From the NCBI GenBank assembly GCA_019057735.1, contig JAHLWV010000128.1, positions 1 through 6,521 of the forward strand: DNA of 6,521 nucleotides, in the 5' to 3' direction. The notes beneath the pieces are model-generated. The model was not told the origin of the DNA. It searched no databases and saw only the letters and a list, made by a program, of their open reading frames with translations. The translations under genes and the position numbers were made by a program. The stretch comes from Promethearchaeota archaeon. GTDB lineage: Archaea > Asgardarchaeota > Lokiarchaeia > Sigynarchaeales > SOKP01. This document shows, piece after piece, positions 5,336-6,521 of this stretch. The stretch's first letter is position 1. Each line of letters opens with the position of its first letter.

Positions 5336-6520
5336 CTAAATAGAAATCCACAAGAATGCAATAGCAAGCATTAAGCCAATACAAAATGTTTTTCTAGCCA
5401 TGTGTGCATAGTGAAAGCGCGGTTTTCTTCCTTTTTTATCCAATAAGTTAGGAAATAAAGTCTGGTCGTGTGGTTCTATCTGATACCAATAAGCAGTAGA
5501 CGACCAATCGTCTCTACGATGATTATCGTGCCCATGTTCAATGGTTACAAGAATTTTTTTGTTAAAATAGATTGGATCCTCAATGTGGTATCTGTAATAA
5601 GAAATTTTTCCCCACCAATTTATTCCCCCCGCTTTGATTGTACCATGATATGGAGCGTGATATTTCTGAAAGTGCGCCCAAGACTGGTTTACGTAATCTT
5701 CTGTACCCGTACCATGTAGAGTAGGAATACTTTTTTCGATATCCTCGTCTATGTATATCATATCGTCGCCTTCGCCTGGCCAATTTACATACCATGGGAG
5801 AAATGTTATATTATCAATATCTAAATGACACCCTACAAAATGTCCTTTCCCAATGGCTTCAAGAATTTTGTAATTCTGAGATCGAGGGTCTTCGATGTTA
5901 CATCCTTCATAGCAGTAATTTTTAGGCTTTGTTTTAGTAAATTTCTTACCTGTCTTACTATCTTTCTTTTTTGGTATAGTGGGGTTTTCTCGATGCCAGA
6001 GTGCGTGAAAACGCCCGTAATCTTTTTCGTTTTCAAATCCTTCTTGATATATTTCGTGATCAATATAGAAAAAAAACCTCATGGGTTTTGAATTATCGTT
6101 TTCTACTGTAATTTTGAACCCTTTTGAAAAAGGCATCGGCCACCAACAATTAAATCCTTTTCCCCATTGAGGACTCATTTGAAGTGGTAAAGATACGAAA
6201 TTTTTATGTTTTGCATGACCTAATCCGAAAAAATCCCCTATAGGGGTTTCTACACTCGGAGAATCCTCTTTTTCGTTATCCCAATACATTCTAAGTATAA
6301 TATTCCTTAAATAATAGCGTGATTTGCACAAAATTGTGCACCAAATATGAGTAATGCATCCAGGATCGTTCACTTCGCCTATCACAACCTTTTCCCCTGG
6401 TTCGATATCAATCCAATCATGATTGCCACCAGAAACATCATAACTCGAAATTCTTCGTCTCTTCACAGAATCCGGTTGTATTTTAGCGATGTCGTTTAAA
6501 CTCGATTTACCTAGTTTCAT
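5336..6520 (-). CDS. GH172 (DUF2961) family protein with C-terminal membrane tail
   Basis: A 394-residue protein. Family blocks are RRRISSYDVSGGNHDW (21-36), PGEKVVIGEVNDPGCITHIW (41-60), PSVETPIGDFFGLGH (88-102), WWPMPFSKGFKITVEN (126-141), FHALWHRENPT (171-181), GKGHFVG (224-230), GEGDD (249-253), GTGTEDY (270-276) and AYWYQIEPH (343-351). Characterised GH172 enzymes act on alpha-D-fructofuranosides and arabinofuranosides; Glu250 and Glu274 lie about where the two catalytic glutamates are expected. Two oddities: a lysine-rich insert with two Cys (about 183-213), and a hydrophobic C-terminus (378-394) after a basic stretch, with no signal peptide, resembling a tail anchor that would leave the enzyme domain in the cytoplasm. 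The ATG is one base from the window edge, but the family's usual N-terminus begins here, so the gene is probably complete. Confidence 0.88.
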   Translation of the reverse strand: MKLGKSSLNDIAKIQPDSVKRRRISSYDVSGGNHDWIDIEPGEKVVIGEVNDPGCITHIWCTILCKSRYYLRNIILRMYWDNEKEDSPSVETPIGDFFGLGHAKHKNFVSLPLQMSPQWGKGFNCWWPMPFSKGFKITVENDNSKPMRFFFYIDHEIYQEGFENEKDYGRFHALWHRENPTIPKKKDSKTGKKFTKTKPKNYCYEGCNIEDPRSQNYKILEAIGKGHFVGCHLDIDNITFLPWYVNWPGEGDDMIYIDEDIEKSIPTLHGTGTEDYVNQSWAHFQKYHAPYHGTIKAGGINWWGKISYYRYHIEDPIYFNKKILVTIEHGHDNHRRDDWSSTAYWYQIEPHDQTLFPNLLDKKGRKPRFHYAHMARKTFCIGLMLAIAFLWISI

Positions 6521-6521
6521 A

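Noticed and set aside
5468..6091. Several open frames of 71-88 residues on both strands
   Set aside because: They lie inside the GH172 gene in other frames and show no recognisable motif or promoter.
1..6521. tRNA, rRNA, CRISPR, insertion sequence or prophage
   Set aside because: All gaps are short and AT-rich. None shows a cloverleaf, regularly spaced direct repeats, a transposase or terminal inverted repeats.

Overview
This AT-rich window (about 30% GC by eye) comes from an archaeon. The clearest marker is a full-length archaeal/eukaryotic-type ribosomal protein uS10. Supporting signs are an archaeal-type IMPase/FBPase, TATA-like boxes 20-30 bases before several starts, and few Shine-Dalgarno sequences. 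A Bud23-like rRNA methyltransferase, stand-alone receiver proteins and a GH172-type enzyme would fit an Asgard archaeon, but this is a guess from gene content; no single gene proves the lineage.

Layout, left to right. A 3'-truncated inositol monophosphatase/fructose-bisphosphatase family gene (1-558, minus) runs off the left edge. Then come a small DUF457/YdjM-like membrane protein (682-1182, minus), ribosomal protein uS10 (1252-1557, minus) and a Bud23-like methyltransferase (1723-2379, minus). From a divergent promoter region, two paralogous stand-alone receiver proteins are read on the plus strand (2497-2877 and 3113-3496). These are the only plus-strand genes. They face a flavin reductase-like protein (3520-4104, minus), followed by a NIPA/EamA-like multi-spanning transporter (4247-5251, minus) and a GH172 (DUF2961) protein with a C-terminal hydrophobic tail (5336-6520, minus), whose ATG lies one base from the right edge.

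Most genes look like single transcription units: gaps are 69-235 bp and many contain their own TATA-like box. The only clear functional pairing is Bud23-like methyltransferase plus uS10, both concerned with the small ribosomal subunit. The two receivers are a tandem duplication with no histidine kinase in view. GH172, the transporter, flavin reductase and IMPase look like general metabolism without an evident shared pathway.

No tRNA, rRNA, CRISPR array, insertion sequence or phage gene is visible. The points most worth a second look are the Bud23-uS10 pair, the tail-anchored-looking GH172 protein, the altered second receiver, and dyad-symmetric elements at the promoters of the transporter, the second receiver and the IMPase gene.
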